Shown here: positions 1 to 6,511 of the stretch, piece after piece
How the letters are laid out: each line of letters begins with the position of its first letter
Position numbering within the stretch: position 1 is the first letter of the stretch
Assembly: GCA_017538465.1 (NCBI GenBank)
Contig: JAFYIW010000183.1
Coordinates: forward strand, 1 to 8,618
Source of the DNA: Victivallales bacterium
Lineage (GTDB): Bacteria > Verrucomicrobiota > Lentisphaeria > Oligosphaerales > Oligosphaeraceae
Direction: 5' to 3'
Length of the DNA: 8,618 bases
Translations under genes and position numbers: made by a program
Notes under the pieces: model-generated
Database searches by the model: none
Seen by the model: only the letters and a program-made list of their open reading frames with translations
What the model was told of the DNA's origin: nothing

Positions 1-140
1 CCGCCTGCAAGTGCCTGAAAGGCACGCAGCCGGCGGGGGCAGGCACCACCAGAATCCTGCGCCCGAAAAGGGCGCGATAACCCTTGAGGTAAAGTCAAAA
101 CGAAAACTCTGCCGTTAGGTGCCCTCTCGGGGAACAAAGC
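1..140. repeat. Hairpin-rich intergenic element (possible dispersed repeat or small structured RNA), cut by window edge
   Basis: This stretch holds several tight inverted repeats and no convincing gene. GTGCC (11-15) pairs with GGCAC (21-25) around a five-base TGAAA loop; the stem extends through TGC (6-8)/GCA (26-28) and CCGCC (1-5)/GGCGG (32-36), giving a nested hairpin. A second perfect hairpin is GCGCCC (59-64)/GGGCGC (70-75) around GAAAA, and a small CCC/GGG hairpin sits at 122-131. An A-rich linker joins them at about 89-107. The density of self-complementary GC stems with short loops is typical of dispersed palindromic repeats or a structured RNA. I do not recognise it as tmRNA, RNase P RNA or 6S RNA. 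The element may continue beyond position 1, so its true extent and strand are unknown. Confidence 0.4.
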
Positions 141-144
141 AATT

Positions 145-188
145 AAAAAATCCGAATGACCCGGACTTTTAAGTGCCGGGCCATTCGG
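145..188 (-). terminator. Rho-independent terminator of the alpha-galactosidase gene
   Basis: Reading the minus strand, a 13-base arm (188-176) pairs with 164-152 with a single G-T wobble, and the loop itself can add an ACTT/AAGT extension. It is followed immediately by A and then six T (150-145). The stem begins 12 bases after the TGA stop of the alpha-galactosidase gene. On the plus strand no T-run follows the stem, so it should work in the minus direction only. Confidence 0.9.
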
Positions 189-199
189 GAAACCTGGCC

Positions 200-1387
200 T
201 CAGCCGAAGTTATATCCCAGTCCGGCGATGCGGGCCTTGCAGGGTTCGGGGTGGGCTCGATAGACCGCGCAGTGGAACGGCTCGCCGACCATCTTCATCT
301 GCTCGCTGAAGAGCCCGAACTCCTTTCCGGTGAAGACATCCGTGAGTCGCAGGCCGAATCCAGTGGAGGCGGGGAAGCCGAGGTCGTCGAACTGCAGGAA
401 GAACTGTCCGGGACGGTCGGAGAGGTTGAAGAAGCCGAGGGCCAGGTCGCCGTCGGCGAGGAGCTTCGCCAGCACCACGTGGTCGGGAAGCTGGCTGTTG
501 CCATGGAGCCACTGGTTGGCGACGAAGGCGGGGCGTGCCTCGGGATCCTGGTTGAAGGCCAGCAGTTCCTTGTTGGTGACCAGCTCAAGGATTTCGGGCG
601 TCATCTTGCGAAGGTCACTGCCGAGCATCAGCGGGCTGCCCATCAGACACCACAGGGCGAACTGGGTCTTGTAGGTCTCCATCGTGCAGGCGCCATCGGT
701 GCGGGCGACATTGCCCTTGCCGAACATGCCGACCGTCAGCATATCCATGTCATTGAAGCAGTTGTTCCCGGAGTAGCAGAACTTCTGGAGCTGGCTTTTG
801 GCAATGGACGCGAAGGATGCGTTGGTGTCGTGGATGTCCCCGGTGGAACGATAGAGATGCCCGCCGCACGAGCGCACCCAGCTCCACACGTCGTCGGACC
901 CCCAGTTGCACAGCGAATAGACAATGTCCCGCCCGCAGGCGCGCAGAGCATTGCCCATGCGGCGGTAGGCGGTGGGGCCATTCGCGGACTTAGGGAAGTT
1001 GCAGTAGTCGTATTTGAGGTAGTCCACGCCCCATTCCGCGAAGGTCTTGGCATCCAGGAACTCATTGTCGAAGGAGCCGGGGTAGTCGGCGCAGGTGCGC
1101 ACGCCGGCGCAGGAGTACATCCCGAACTTCAGCCCTTTGGAGTGGACGTAGTCCGCCACCGCCTTCATCCCGTTCGGGAACTTCACGTGGTCCGGCACGA
1201 TCCGCCCAGTATCGGGATCGCGCTGGCGTTCCGACCAGCAGTCGTCGATGACGATGTACTCGTAGCCGGCGTCCTTCAAACCTAACGCGACCATCTGGTC
1301 CGCGCTCTGGCGGATCAGTTCATCGTTGATGTCCTCGCCGAAGGTGTTCCAGCTGTTCCAGCCCAATGGGGGCAGATTCACGATCAT
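200..1387 (-). CDS. Alpha-galactosidase, glycoside hydrolase family 27
   Basis: 395 residues. GH27 enzymes hydrolyse terminal alpha-1,6-linked galactose from melibiose, raffinose-type sugars and galactomannan with retention of configuration. The protein opens with the family signature PPLGWNSWNTFG (6-17), followed by VIDDCW (46-51). The nucleophile is expected at D127 in LKYDYCN and the acid/base at D184 in RSTGDIHD; both are present, as are the conserved cysteines C93, C99 and C129. Residues 1 to about 310 form the catalytic barrel and the rest a beta-sandwich typical of the family. Length is normal. The start at 1387 was chosen because AGGAG lies seven bases upstream; an in-frame ATG at 1432 would add 15 residues preceding the family signature and has no such support. 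No signal peptide is visible, so it is probably cytoplasmic and acts on imported sugars. It is monocistronic, with a strong terminator behind it and an HTH gene divergent from it. Confidence 0.95.
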   Translation of the reverse strand: MIVNLPPLGWNSWNTFGEDINDELIRQSADQMVALGLKDAGYEYIVIDDCWSERQRDPDTGRIVPDHVKFPNGMKAVADYVHSKGLKFGMYSCAGVRTCADYPGSFDNEFLDAKTFAEWGVDYLKYDYCNFPKSANGPTAYRRMGNALRACGRDIVYSLCNWGSDDVWSWVRSCGGHLYRSTGDIHDTNASFASIAKSQLQKFCYSGNNCFNDMDMLTVGMFGKGNVARTDGACTMETYKTQFALWCLMGSPLMLGSDLRKMTPEILELVTNKELLAFNQDPEARPAFVANQWLHGNSQLPDHVVLAKLLADGDLALGFFNLSDRPGQFFLQFDDLGFPASTGFGLRLTDVFTGKEFGLFSEQMKMVGEPFHCAVYRAHPEPCKARIAGLGYNFG

Positions 1388-1659
1388 GGCAATTCTCCTG
1401 AATGGTTTGATGACAGGCGCATGACAAGGCATGCGGCGGTGAAAAGTGCCTGTTTTGTACTTTAGCGCAGAAAAACCTTCCTGCCCATGACTGGCACTGC
1501 GATTCGTTGGCGACTTCGCGGCATGAGATTATTCTGGAAAAGCAAAGACTTTCAGAGAAGCGGCTTGCAATGGCATGGTGGCGAAATACATTCCCTTCAT
1601 CACCAATCCGAGGGGAAGCGTTTTCGCCAGAGTTCCTGGCTCATCCATCCTTTCCACCC
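1388..1659. promoter_or_regulatory. Divergent intergenic region with short repeats near the alpha-galactosidase start
   Basis: This region must carry the alpha-galactosidase promoter and probably that of the HTH gene. I find no convincing -35/-10 pair. Just upstream of the alpha-galactosidase ribosome binding site (AGGAG, about 1395-1399) lie two near-identical direct repeats, TGACAGGC (1411-1418) and TGACAAGGC (1422-1430), one helical turn apart, and an overlapping inverted repeat GCATG (1419-1423)/CATGC (1430-1434). These could be a regulator site, but the assignment is a guess from position and spacing. Confidence 0.25.
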
Positions 1660-2124
1660 ATGAGCACCAACGAAAAGACATTCCCGGCCCACGAACAGCC
1701 ATTCAACGGCACATTTGATGACGAGACTCGCCAGAAACTTCATGAAAAGCGCATATCCTACGGCTTCTCGCTGCAGCAGCTGGGAAGCTTTCTGAAAATC
1801 CACTGGTCCACCATCCGCAAGTGGGAGGCCGGCGTCACCACCTCCTGCCACCCGCGCCATACGGCCCGCATCGGGAAATTCCTGGATGGCGGCTATGACG
1901 AGCAACTGCGCACCATCGTCACGCAGGAGCCATTCATGCGCGGCGCCTCCCGGCGAATCTCCCTGGCCGCCAACCAATGCATGGAGCGGGTCGGACAGAC
2001 CTACCAGCTCTGCCAGCCAGACTTTCCGGATTTGGGCGATGCTTTCCTGGACGCCATCGAGCAGACCATCCAAGACACAATCCGGGAATTCCTGAAGCGC
2101 ATCGAAAAATCCATCTCGAGCTGA
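1660..2124 (+). CDS. Small XRE-type helix-turn-helix DNA-binding protein
   Basis: 154 residues. Residues about 24-77 look like an XRE/Cro-type helix-turn-helix: a first helix (RQKLHEKRISYG), the turn region SLQQLGSFLKIHWSTI, then RKWEAG (53-58), a classic hallmark of the recognition helix end. The remainder is a family-unknown region with an acidic, amphipathic C-terminal helix (about 124-154) that could mediate oligomerisation. It is probably a transcription factor or a DNA-binding accessory protein; its target is unknown. The frame is open upstream to a TTG at 1507 and an ATG at 1570, but the extra 30-51 residues are low in domain character, and the protein reads naturally from MSTNEK. None of these starts has a good Shine-Dalgarno sequence, so the start is uncertain. 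It is divergent from the alpha-galactosidase gene, which makes that gene a possible target. Confidence 0.7.
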   Translation: MSTNEKTFPAHEQPFNGTFDDETRQKLHEKRISYGFSLQQLGSFLKIHWSTIRKWEAGVTTSCHPRHTARIGKFLDGGYDEQLRTIVTQEPFMRGASRRISLAANQCMERVGQTYQLCQPDFPDLGDAFLDAIEQTIQDTIREFLKRIEKSISS

Positions 2125-2438
2125 CTCCACTGGCGCCCTGCTGCAATTGGAAATCACTAAAATCAAGAGAGACTTTTTCGGTTTCCCAGTTTCACAGACT
2201 GCCGGTTCTCTCATGGAAACGCGAGGCGCCGCTCGACCGGTTTCCCGATGGGCGAGAACGCGCAGCCTTCCTCAAACGGCGGCAGAGTGCGCAAATGATT
2301 CTTTCGTGCATGCGTACATAATGCAATTCACGTGATAGATTATGCAAAGAAACGAGTTCCTTCAAATGCGGGTCCGAAAGCCCCGACCGTTCTCTTCATC
2401 CGATTGCAACTGGTTCCATACATTTCGAGGAAAGCACC
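2125..2438 (+). promoter_or_regulatory. 314-base gene-free region upstream of the LemA cluster
   Basis: No supportable gene lies here; a 62-codon open frame starting at a TTG (2147) has no ribosome binding site and no recognisable content. No clear terminator follows the HTH gene. AT-rich sequence at about 2290-2350 is the likely promoter zone, but I see no clean -35/-10 pair. Within it, ATGCAA occurs at 2321-2326 and again at 2342-2347, 21 bases apart (two helical turns), flanking a CACGTG palindrome (2329-2334); this could be an operator. The ribosome binding site GAGGAAA just before 2439 is clear. Confidence 0.35.
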
Positions 2439-3104
2439 ATGGCCAACGAACTTGACGAACTCAATGCGAATGTGAATCCCGCCGGACGCGACGTGAATGT
2501 CATCGAAAAGCAACTTCCCGTGAAGACGACTAGCTCCGAGGTGTTCATGTGCGTTTACCTCCCGTGGCTCCTCATCCTTCCCGGACTCATCCTCTGGTTC
2601 ATGCGGATGAGCGCGCGCAACTACTTCCTGCAGCTCCAGCAGAAACTCCAGGCCGAGGCCTCGCAGATCGACAACTATCTCGAACAGCGTGTGGTCATCC
2701 TCCAGAATGTCGCCGCGCTAGTCAACAAGGCGGTGGACTTGGACAAGGATGTGATGAAGACCGTGGCAGCCTTCCGCGGCGGCGTGAACATCTCCGAGAC
2801 CAACCGCAACCAGATCGCCGAGCAGCTCAACGGCGGCTTCGCGCGGCTCTTCCCGCAGGTCGAGGCCTATCCCGAACTCAAGGCCCATGCCGCCATCGCG
2901 GACGCCATGCAGCAGAACAGCTATCTCCAAAAGGAAATCACCGCCGCCCGCGGCCTCTACAACGACACGGTGATGCAATGGAACAGCTGCATCTACGAAC
3001 TGCCGGCACGCAAGATCGTCGCCGCCAACAGCGGATACACCACCCGCATCCCCTTCACCGCCTCCGCGGAGATGAAAGCGCAGGCGCGCGGGGTCTTCTT
3101 CTAA
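2439..3104 (+). CDS. lemA: LemA-family membrane protein
   Basis: 221 residues. One strongly hydrophobic helix (about 36-55) follows a polar N-terminal tail, then a long helical domain. The LemA hallmarks are all there: YPELKA at 144-149, then a helix with E166-I167, R171, Y174-N175, V178 and W181-N182, matching the usual E-I-x(3)-R-x(2)-YN-x(2)-V-x(2)-(Y/W)-N spacing. LemA proteins are membrane proteins of unsettled molecular function, often found beside other envelope proteins. The family usually has a very short N-terminal tail before the helix; the 35-residue polar tail here is longer than usual. The start is well supported by GAGGAAA upstream of ATG. It is the first gene of a three-gene rightward cluster, with 62 bases to the next gene. 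Confidence 0.9.
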   Translation: MANELDELNANVNPAGRDVNVIEKQLPVKTTSSEVFMCVYLPWLLILPGLILWFMRMSARNYFLQLQQKLQAEASQIDNYLEQRVVILQNVAALVNKAVDLDKDVMKTVAAFRGGVNISETNRNQIAEQLNGGFARLFPQVEAYPELKAHAAIADAMQQNSYLQKEITAARGLYNDTVMQWNSCIYELPARKIVAANSGYTTRIPFTASAEMKAQARGVFF

Positions 3105-3166
3105 GCAAGTAAGCCAGTTCTAGAACGCCGCCACGTGGACCGCATCTGCGTGTCCCCCCCGCCGCC
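3105..3166 (+). other. Intergenic spacer with two perfect palindromes
   Basis: The gap between the LemA gene and the next gene contains GTTCTAGAAC (3117-3126) and CCACGTGG (3131-3138), two perfect short palindromes, then a run of seven C just before the next start. None makes a terminator, since no T-run follows, so read-through from the LemA gene is plausible. The missing Shine-Dalgarno sequence before the ATG at 3167 is notable. Confidence 0.3.
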
Positions 3167-4996
3167 ATGATCCATGACGTTTACGAACCACTGGAGCGCT
3201 ACCAGAGCGAATTCCGGGAGAAGTTCGCCCAGAACACCTCCGAGGAGTTCGAGCGGCTGGTGCGCGCCTCCGGCATAGACGCGGCGGCAAACGCCGAAAC
3301 CAACAAAAATCTGCGCAACGCCCGGGCGGACCTGGACAAGACCTGTTCACGGCGCACGGGCTGGCGGCTTTTGGGATGCCTGACCTGGATCCTGATGCTG
3401 GCTGGGTTCGTCGCCATCATCTGGCCCTTCATTCCAAAGGACTTCTTCTCGACGGATTTCTGGCAAAAGTGCATCGAGCCGATCCAGAAGTACTGGTATA
3501 TGTTCTGCGCCGGCGGAGCGCTCTTCGACACGCTGGGCTTTCTCTTCTTCAAACGCGTGGTCCTGCGCAATCTGCGGCAATTCCGCGACCAGATCTCCCA
3601 CCTGGAGGAGAGAATATCCGCCCTCCAGCAGGAGGCCTGGGACCAGATGGCGCCACTCAATGCGCTCTATGACTGGGACATCGCGCCAAAGCTCATCCAG
3701 CGCACCGTCCCCCGCCTGGAGTTCGACCCCTATTTCACCGAGGGACGCCTCGCCGAACTGCACGAGAGCTTCGGATGGGACGACTCCTTCAACGAAGACA
3801 AGTCCGTCCTCGGCACCCAAAGCGGCGTCATCAACGGAAACCCCTTCGTCTTCGGGCGTTTCCTGAGCATGCAATGGGGGACCACGACCTACCATGGCTA
3901 CAAGGACATCTCCTGGACGGAGCGGGTGCGGGACTCCAAGGGGAACTGGACCACGGTCACCCGCCACGAGCGCCTGCACGCCACCGTCACCAAGCCCAGC
4001 CCCGTCTATTCCGAGACCTGCTGTCTGCTTTACGGCAACGACGCGGCGCCCAACCTGACCTTCACCCGCAAGCCGAGCGGCATAGCCGGCCGCGACGACA
4101 TCATCGCCAAGTTGAAGAAACGCCACGAGTTCAAGAAACTCAAGAAGTTCTCCGAGAATCTGGAGGACGCGTCGCAATACACCATGATGTCCAACCACGA
4201 TTTCGAGGTGCTTTTCCATGCCGAGGACCGCAATGACGAAATCGAGTTCCGGCTGCTGTTCACCCCGCTGGCCCAGACCCAGATGCTCAAGCTGCTCGAG
4301 GACACCAAGGTCGGCTATGGTGATGACTTCACTTTCCTGAAACAGCACAAGATCAACGCCGTCTTCCCGCAGCACCTCCAGACCTTCTCCCTGGACACCA
4401 ATCCGCAGCAGTTCTACGACAGCGACCTGGAACACGCCCGGCAGCATTTCCAGTCTCACCACGAGGAGTATTTCAAAGCCGCGTATTTCAGCATGGCGCC
4501 ACTGCTCAGCATCCCCCTCTACCAGCAAACGCGGACCCATGCGGACATCTACCGCGACGTGCTGGCCAAGCGCTCCTGCTTCTGGGAGCATGAGGCGCTG
4601 GCCAACTACTGCGGGGAAAAGAAGTTCACCCACCCGGAATGCGTGACCCGGAATATTCTCAAAACCCGAATTGCAGGAAGGGATTCCGACGCCGACGGGA
4701 CCACCAGCCTCGCGGTGACGGCATACGGCTACAAGACCATCGCACACGTCGAACACGTGACCGTATGGGGCGGGGACGGGCATGCCCATGAGGTGCCCGT
4801 CGAATGGCTGGAATACCTGCCCGTCCAGCGCACCTCCGAACTGCTTGTCTCCGAACAGGAGGCCCCGCCCGCCACTCCGCCCGACGATGCGCCCTATGGC
4901 TATGCTGCGCGGTGGCGCGAACTGCTCTCGCAGGTCGGCCGCTACGCCAATCCTGTCGGCGTCCGACGCTCCATTCTGGCCTTTTTCCGCAATTAG
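3167..4996 (+). CDS. Large two-helix membrane protein of unknown function, partner of LemA
   Basis: 609 residues, function unknown. A basic, helical N-terminus (1-64) precedes two membrane segments (about 66-89 and 108-128), then a predicted coiled coil (about 130-160, with QISHLEERISALQQE) and a large soluble region of about 440 residues. This topology suggests a hairpin in the inner membrane with the big C-terminal domain in the cytoplasm. The segment around 190-280 (DPYFTEGRLAEL, then VINGNPFVFGRF, DISWTERV, LHATVTKP) resembles the LemA-associated proteins grouped under DUF3137 or similar labels; I recall this only loosely. No catalytic motif stands out. No ribosome binding site precedes the ATG at 3167, but no other start fits. 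The next gene begins 14 bases after the stop, implying co-transcription. Gene reality is certain; the family is not. Confidence 0.8.
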   Translation: MIHDVYEPLERYQSEFREKFAQNTSEEFERLVRASGIDAAANAETNKNLRNARADLDKTCSRRTGWRLLGCLTWILMLAGFVAIIWPFIPKDFFSTDFWQKCIEPIQKYWYMFCAGGALFDTLGFLFFKRVVLRNLRQFRDQISHLEERISALQQEAWDQMAPLNALYDWDIAPKLIQRTVPRLEFDPYFTEGRLAELHESFGWDDSFNEDKSVLGTQSGVINGNPFVFGRFLSMQWGTTTYHGYKDISWTERVRDSKGNWTTVTRHERLHATVTKPSPVYSETCCLLYGNDAAPNLTFTRKPSGIAGRDDIIAKLKKRHEFKKLKKFSENLEDASQYTMMSNHDFEVLFHAEDRNDEIEFRLLFTPLAQTQMLKLLEDTKVGYGDDFTFLKQHKINAVFPQHLQTFSLDTNPQQFYDSDLEHARQHFQSHHEEYFKAAYFSMAPLLSIPLYQQTRTHADIYRDVLAKRSCFWEHEALANYCGEKKFTHPECVTRNILKTRIAGRDSDADGTTSLAVTAYGYKTIAHVEHVTVWGGDGHAHEVPVEWLEYLPVQRTSELLVSEQEAPPATPPDDAPYGYAARWRELLSQVGRYANPVGVRRSILAFFRN

Positions 4997-5010
4997 CGCC
5001 ATACATCTTC

Positions 5011-5655
5011 ATGCAGCTTTTCATTCAGCCCGAATGGCGGGACATCCTCGCCCGCGACCATCTCGACACCTTTGAGCGACTCTACGGCTACCGGGGGCAG
5101 AACTGCTGCTCCAGGCACACCCGCGGCGCGACATGGCGACACACGCTCTCCGACGGGCGGGTCATCTTCATCAAACAGGACTATTATACCAAATTCCAGC
5201 CGATTCTGCGCGCCCTCATACATTTCCGTCCGCCTGAAACCAACACCGAACGGGAATACCGACAAATGGAGACGGTGCGCGGCCATGGGTTCCGGGTGCC
5301 GGAGGTCATCGCGCATACCCGGCATTGCCGTTGGTGCCTGCCCTCGACGGGCGTGCTGGTCGAGGCCGCCGTGCCCGGCACGGCCATTGACGTCCTGGCG
5401 GCGGACGAGGCCATCCCCGACGAGCAGAAGCGGAATGCGATTCAGAAGGCACGGGAATGCCTCACGCGCCTCCAGGATGCCGGCTTCGACTGGAATATCG
5501 ACTGCAAACCGGAGCATTTCTTCTATTGCGACGACGGCGAAGTCGCCATCATCGACGTGGAGCGACTGCGCCTGACCGGCCGCGTTCTTTCTCCGGAATA
5601 TCGCGCCAAGCAGCACGCCCGCTTCACCAGCCTCCTTCCGGAAAAGTACCAGTAG
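5011..5655 (+). CDS. Lipopolysaccharide core kinase-like protein (WaaP/InaA-type fold)
   Basis: 214 residues. It looks like a compact eukaryotic-like kinase of the WaaP/Kdo-kinase/InaA group, which phosphorylate sugars of the LPS core on the cytoplasmic face. VIFIKQD places the ATP lysine at K55; EREY (80-83) supplies the helix C glutamate. The catalytic loop is D164-C-K-P-E-H-F-F, matching the D-x(4)-H-F pattern of WaaP, and IIDVERL (180-186) gives the metal-binding D182 in place of DFG, as in WaaP's IDLHR. Length is short for WaaP (about 265), so lobes are trimmed or the substrate differs. The start was set at 5011 because upstream in-frame codons overlap the preceding gene in another frame; there is no Shine-Dalgarno sequence. 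It is the last gene of the LemA cluster and converges on the flavin-reductase-like gene, 13 bases away, with no visible terminator between them. Confidence 0.75.
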   Translation: MQLFIQPEWRDILARDHLDTFERLYGYRGQNCCSRHTRGATWRHTLSDGRVIFIKQDYYTKFQPILRALIHFRPPETNTEREYRQMETVRGHGFRVPEVIAHTRHCRWCLPSTGVLVEAAVPGTAIDVLAADEAIPDEQKRNAIQKARECLTRLQDAGFDWNIDCKPEHFFYCDDGEVAIIDVERLRLTGRVLSPEYRAKQHARFTSLLPEKYQ

Positions 5656-5668
5656 GCGCGCGGCGGAA

Positions 5669-6400
5669 TCACCGCTTCCAGGCCTTCACCACGCGTCCGA
5701 TATACATCGTGTGCACTCCCGCCGGAAAATCCGCGTAGAGTCTGCGGGGCACTTCCATCATATTTTCGGCATCGAAGGGTCTTGCGTACATCAACTCGCA
5801 TTCCAGCACCAGTGTCGCCTCCGCATAATACGGCGTGCCGTTTTCGGTGTAAAGCGTGTGCAACTTGAGCGCCGCGGCCTTGTCGCCGTCGCGTCCGCTG
5901 TTGTGCCCCATGTAATGCGGCACATCGCGGCGGTCAGGACCGAAGGCCATCACCGTGAAGTACTTCGACTCATCCATGAACTGCTTTGTATAGCGCTTTT
6001 CCGCCACATATACCGTGACCGTGCGTTGTCCCCACAATATTCCCAGCCCGCCCCAGCCAATGGTCATCGCGTTGCTCTTCTCGCGGTTTCCGGCGCACAG
6101 AATCAGCCCGCCGTCGTTCTGAAAGAAGCGGAACGGATTCGCCTCGAAATCCGCCGTGACCTCAAACTCCCGAAGTTCCCCGGAAACGACGGCTGTCGCC
6201 GACTCTTCGTGCTCCGGCGTCGCCCTGGTCTCCGGAACAGCGGGCACCATAGGCGCCGCACTCGCTTCGGTTGCTTCTGACTCCGGCGAAGACCGCGCCA
6301 CCGACTCTGATGTGGCCCTTTGACGGGAACGCGACAACTGGAAACACACAATTACCAGCGCCATGGCCAGTACGCAATTTAGGAGCTTTGAGACATTCAT
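5669..6400 (-). CDS. Membrane-anchored flavin reductase-like (FMN-binding split barrel) protein
   Basis: 243 residues. Residues about 76-243 look like the flavin reductase-like domain (FMN-binding split barrel): NPFRFF (88-93), then SNAMTIGWGGLGILW (109-123), the typical flavin/phosphate-binding stretch, followed by VYVAEKRYTKQF (130-141). Members normally are cytosolic and bind FMN to reduce it or other acceptors. Here a hydrophobic helix (about 7-22) and a flexible Ala/Pro/Ser/Glu-rich linker (about 23-75) precede it, so the domain is probably tethered outside the cytoplasmic membrane. C19 lacks a proper lipobox, since the residue before it is Val, so an uncleaved anchor seems more likely than a lipoprotein. 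The gene lies 111 bases downstream of the FMN/Fe-S protein on the same strand, implying a shared redox task. There is no Shine-Dalgarno sequence; short tandem repeats lie directly upstream of the ATG. Confidence 0.85.
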   Translation of the reverse strand: MNVSKLLNCVLAMALVIVCFQLSRSRQRATSESVARSSPESEATEASAAPMVPAVPETRATPEHEESATAVVSGELREFEVTADFEANPFRFFQNDGGLILCAGNREKSNAMTIGWGGLGILWGQRTVTVYVAEKRYTKQFMDESKYFTVMAFGPDRRDVPHYMGHNSGRDGDKAAALKLHTLYTENGTPYYAEATLVLECELMYARPFDAENMMEVPRRLYADFPAGVHTMYIGRVVKAWKR

Positions 6401-6403
6401 CGT

Positions 6404-6431
6404 GGAACGGGGAATGTGGAATGTGGAATGA
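6404..6431. repeat. Four tandem heptamers (GGAATGT type) abutting a start codon
   Basis: On the plus strand the sequence reads GGAACGG, GGAATGT, GGAATGT, GGAATGA in four adjacent 7-base units; the two middle copies are identical. On the coding (minus) strand this becomes a pyrimidine-rich TTCCACA-like array ending 3 bases before the ATG of the flavin-reductase-like gene, exactly where a ribosome binding site would be expected. It could be a slippage-prone tract or an intergenic repeat remnant. Confidence 0.75.
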
Positions 6432-6511
6432 TAAGGGAATTATGTCGTCAACTTGCCTTTGGTGGAGGCCCGTCGTTGGAGGAGGACAGGCGCCAGTCAC
6501 GCGGGCGAGGT

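Noticed and set aside
2..118. Short plus-strand frames ending at 118 and 80 as the tail of an upstream gene
   Set aside because: Two overlapping frames are both open, neither has protein-like content, and both run through perfect hairpins; a structured non-coding element explains the sequence better.
173..1285. 370-codon open frame on the plus strand, antisense to the alpha-galactosidase
   Set aside because: The opposite strand encodes a clear GH27 enzyme with both catalytic residues. This frame is rich in Gly, Val, Ala and His, has no domain and overlaps the terminator stem.
1600..2214. 204-codon minus-strand frame opposite the HTH gene
   Set aside because: No domain recognised; the sense frame carries a clear helix-turn-helix with the RKWEAG hallmark.
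2147..2335. 62-codon frame between the HTH gene and lemA
   Set aside because: TTG start, no ribosome binding site and no recognisable sequence.
3347..5002. 551-codon open frame on the minus strand, antisense to the two-helix protein
   Set aside because: Biased composition (Val, Gly, Leu, Glu) without membrane or domain structure. The sense frame has membrane helices, a coiled coil and an operon position.
5656..5668. Possible bidirectional terminator between the convergent kinase and reductase-like genes
   Set aside because: The 13-base gap is GC-rich with no stem followed by a T-run in either direction.
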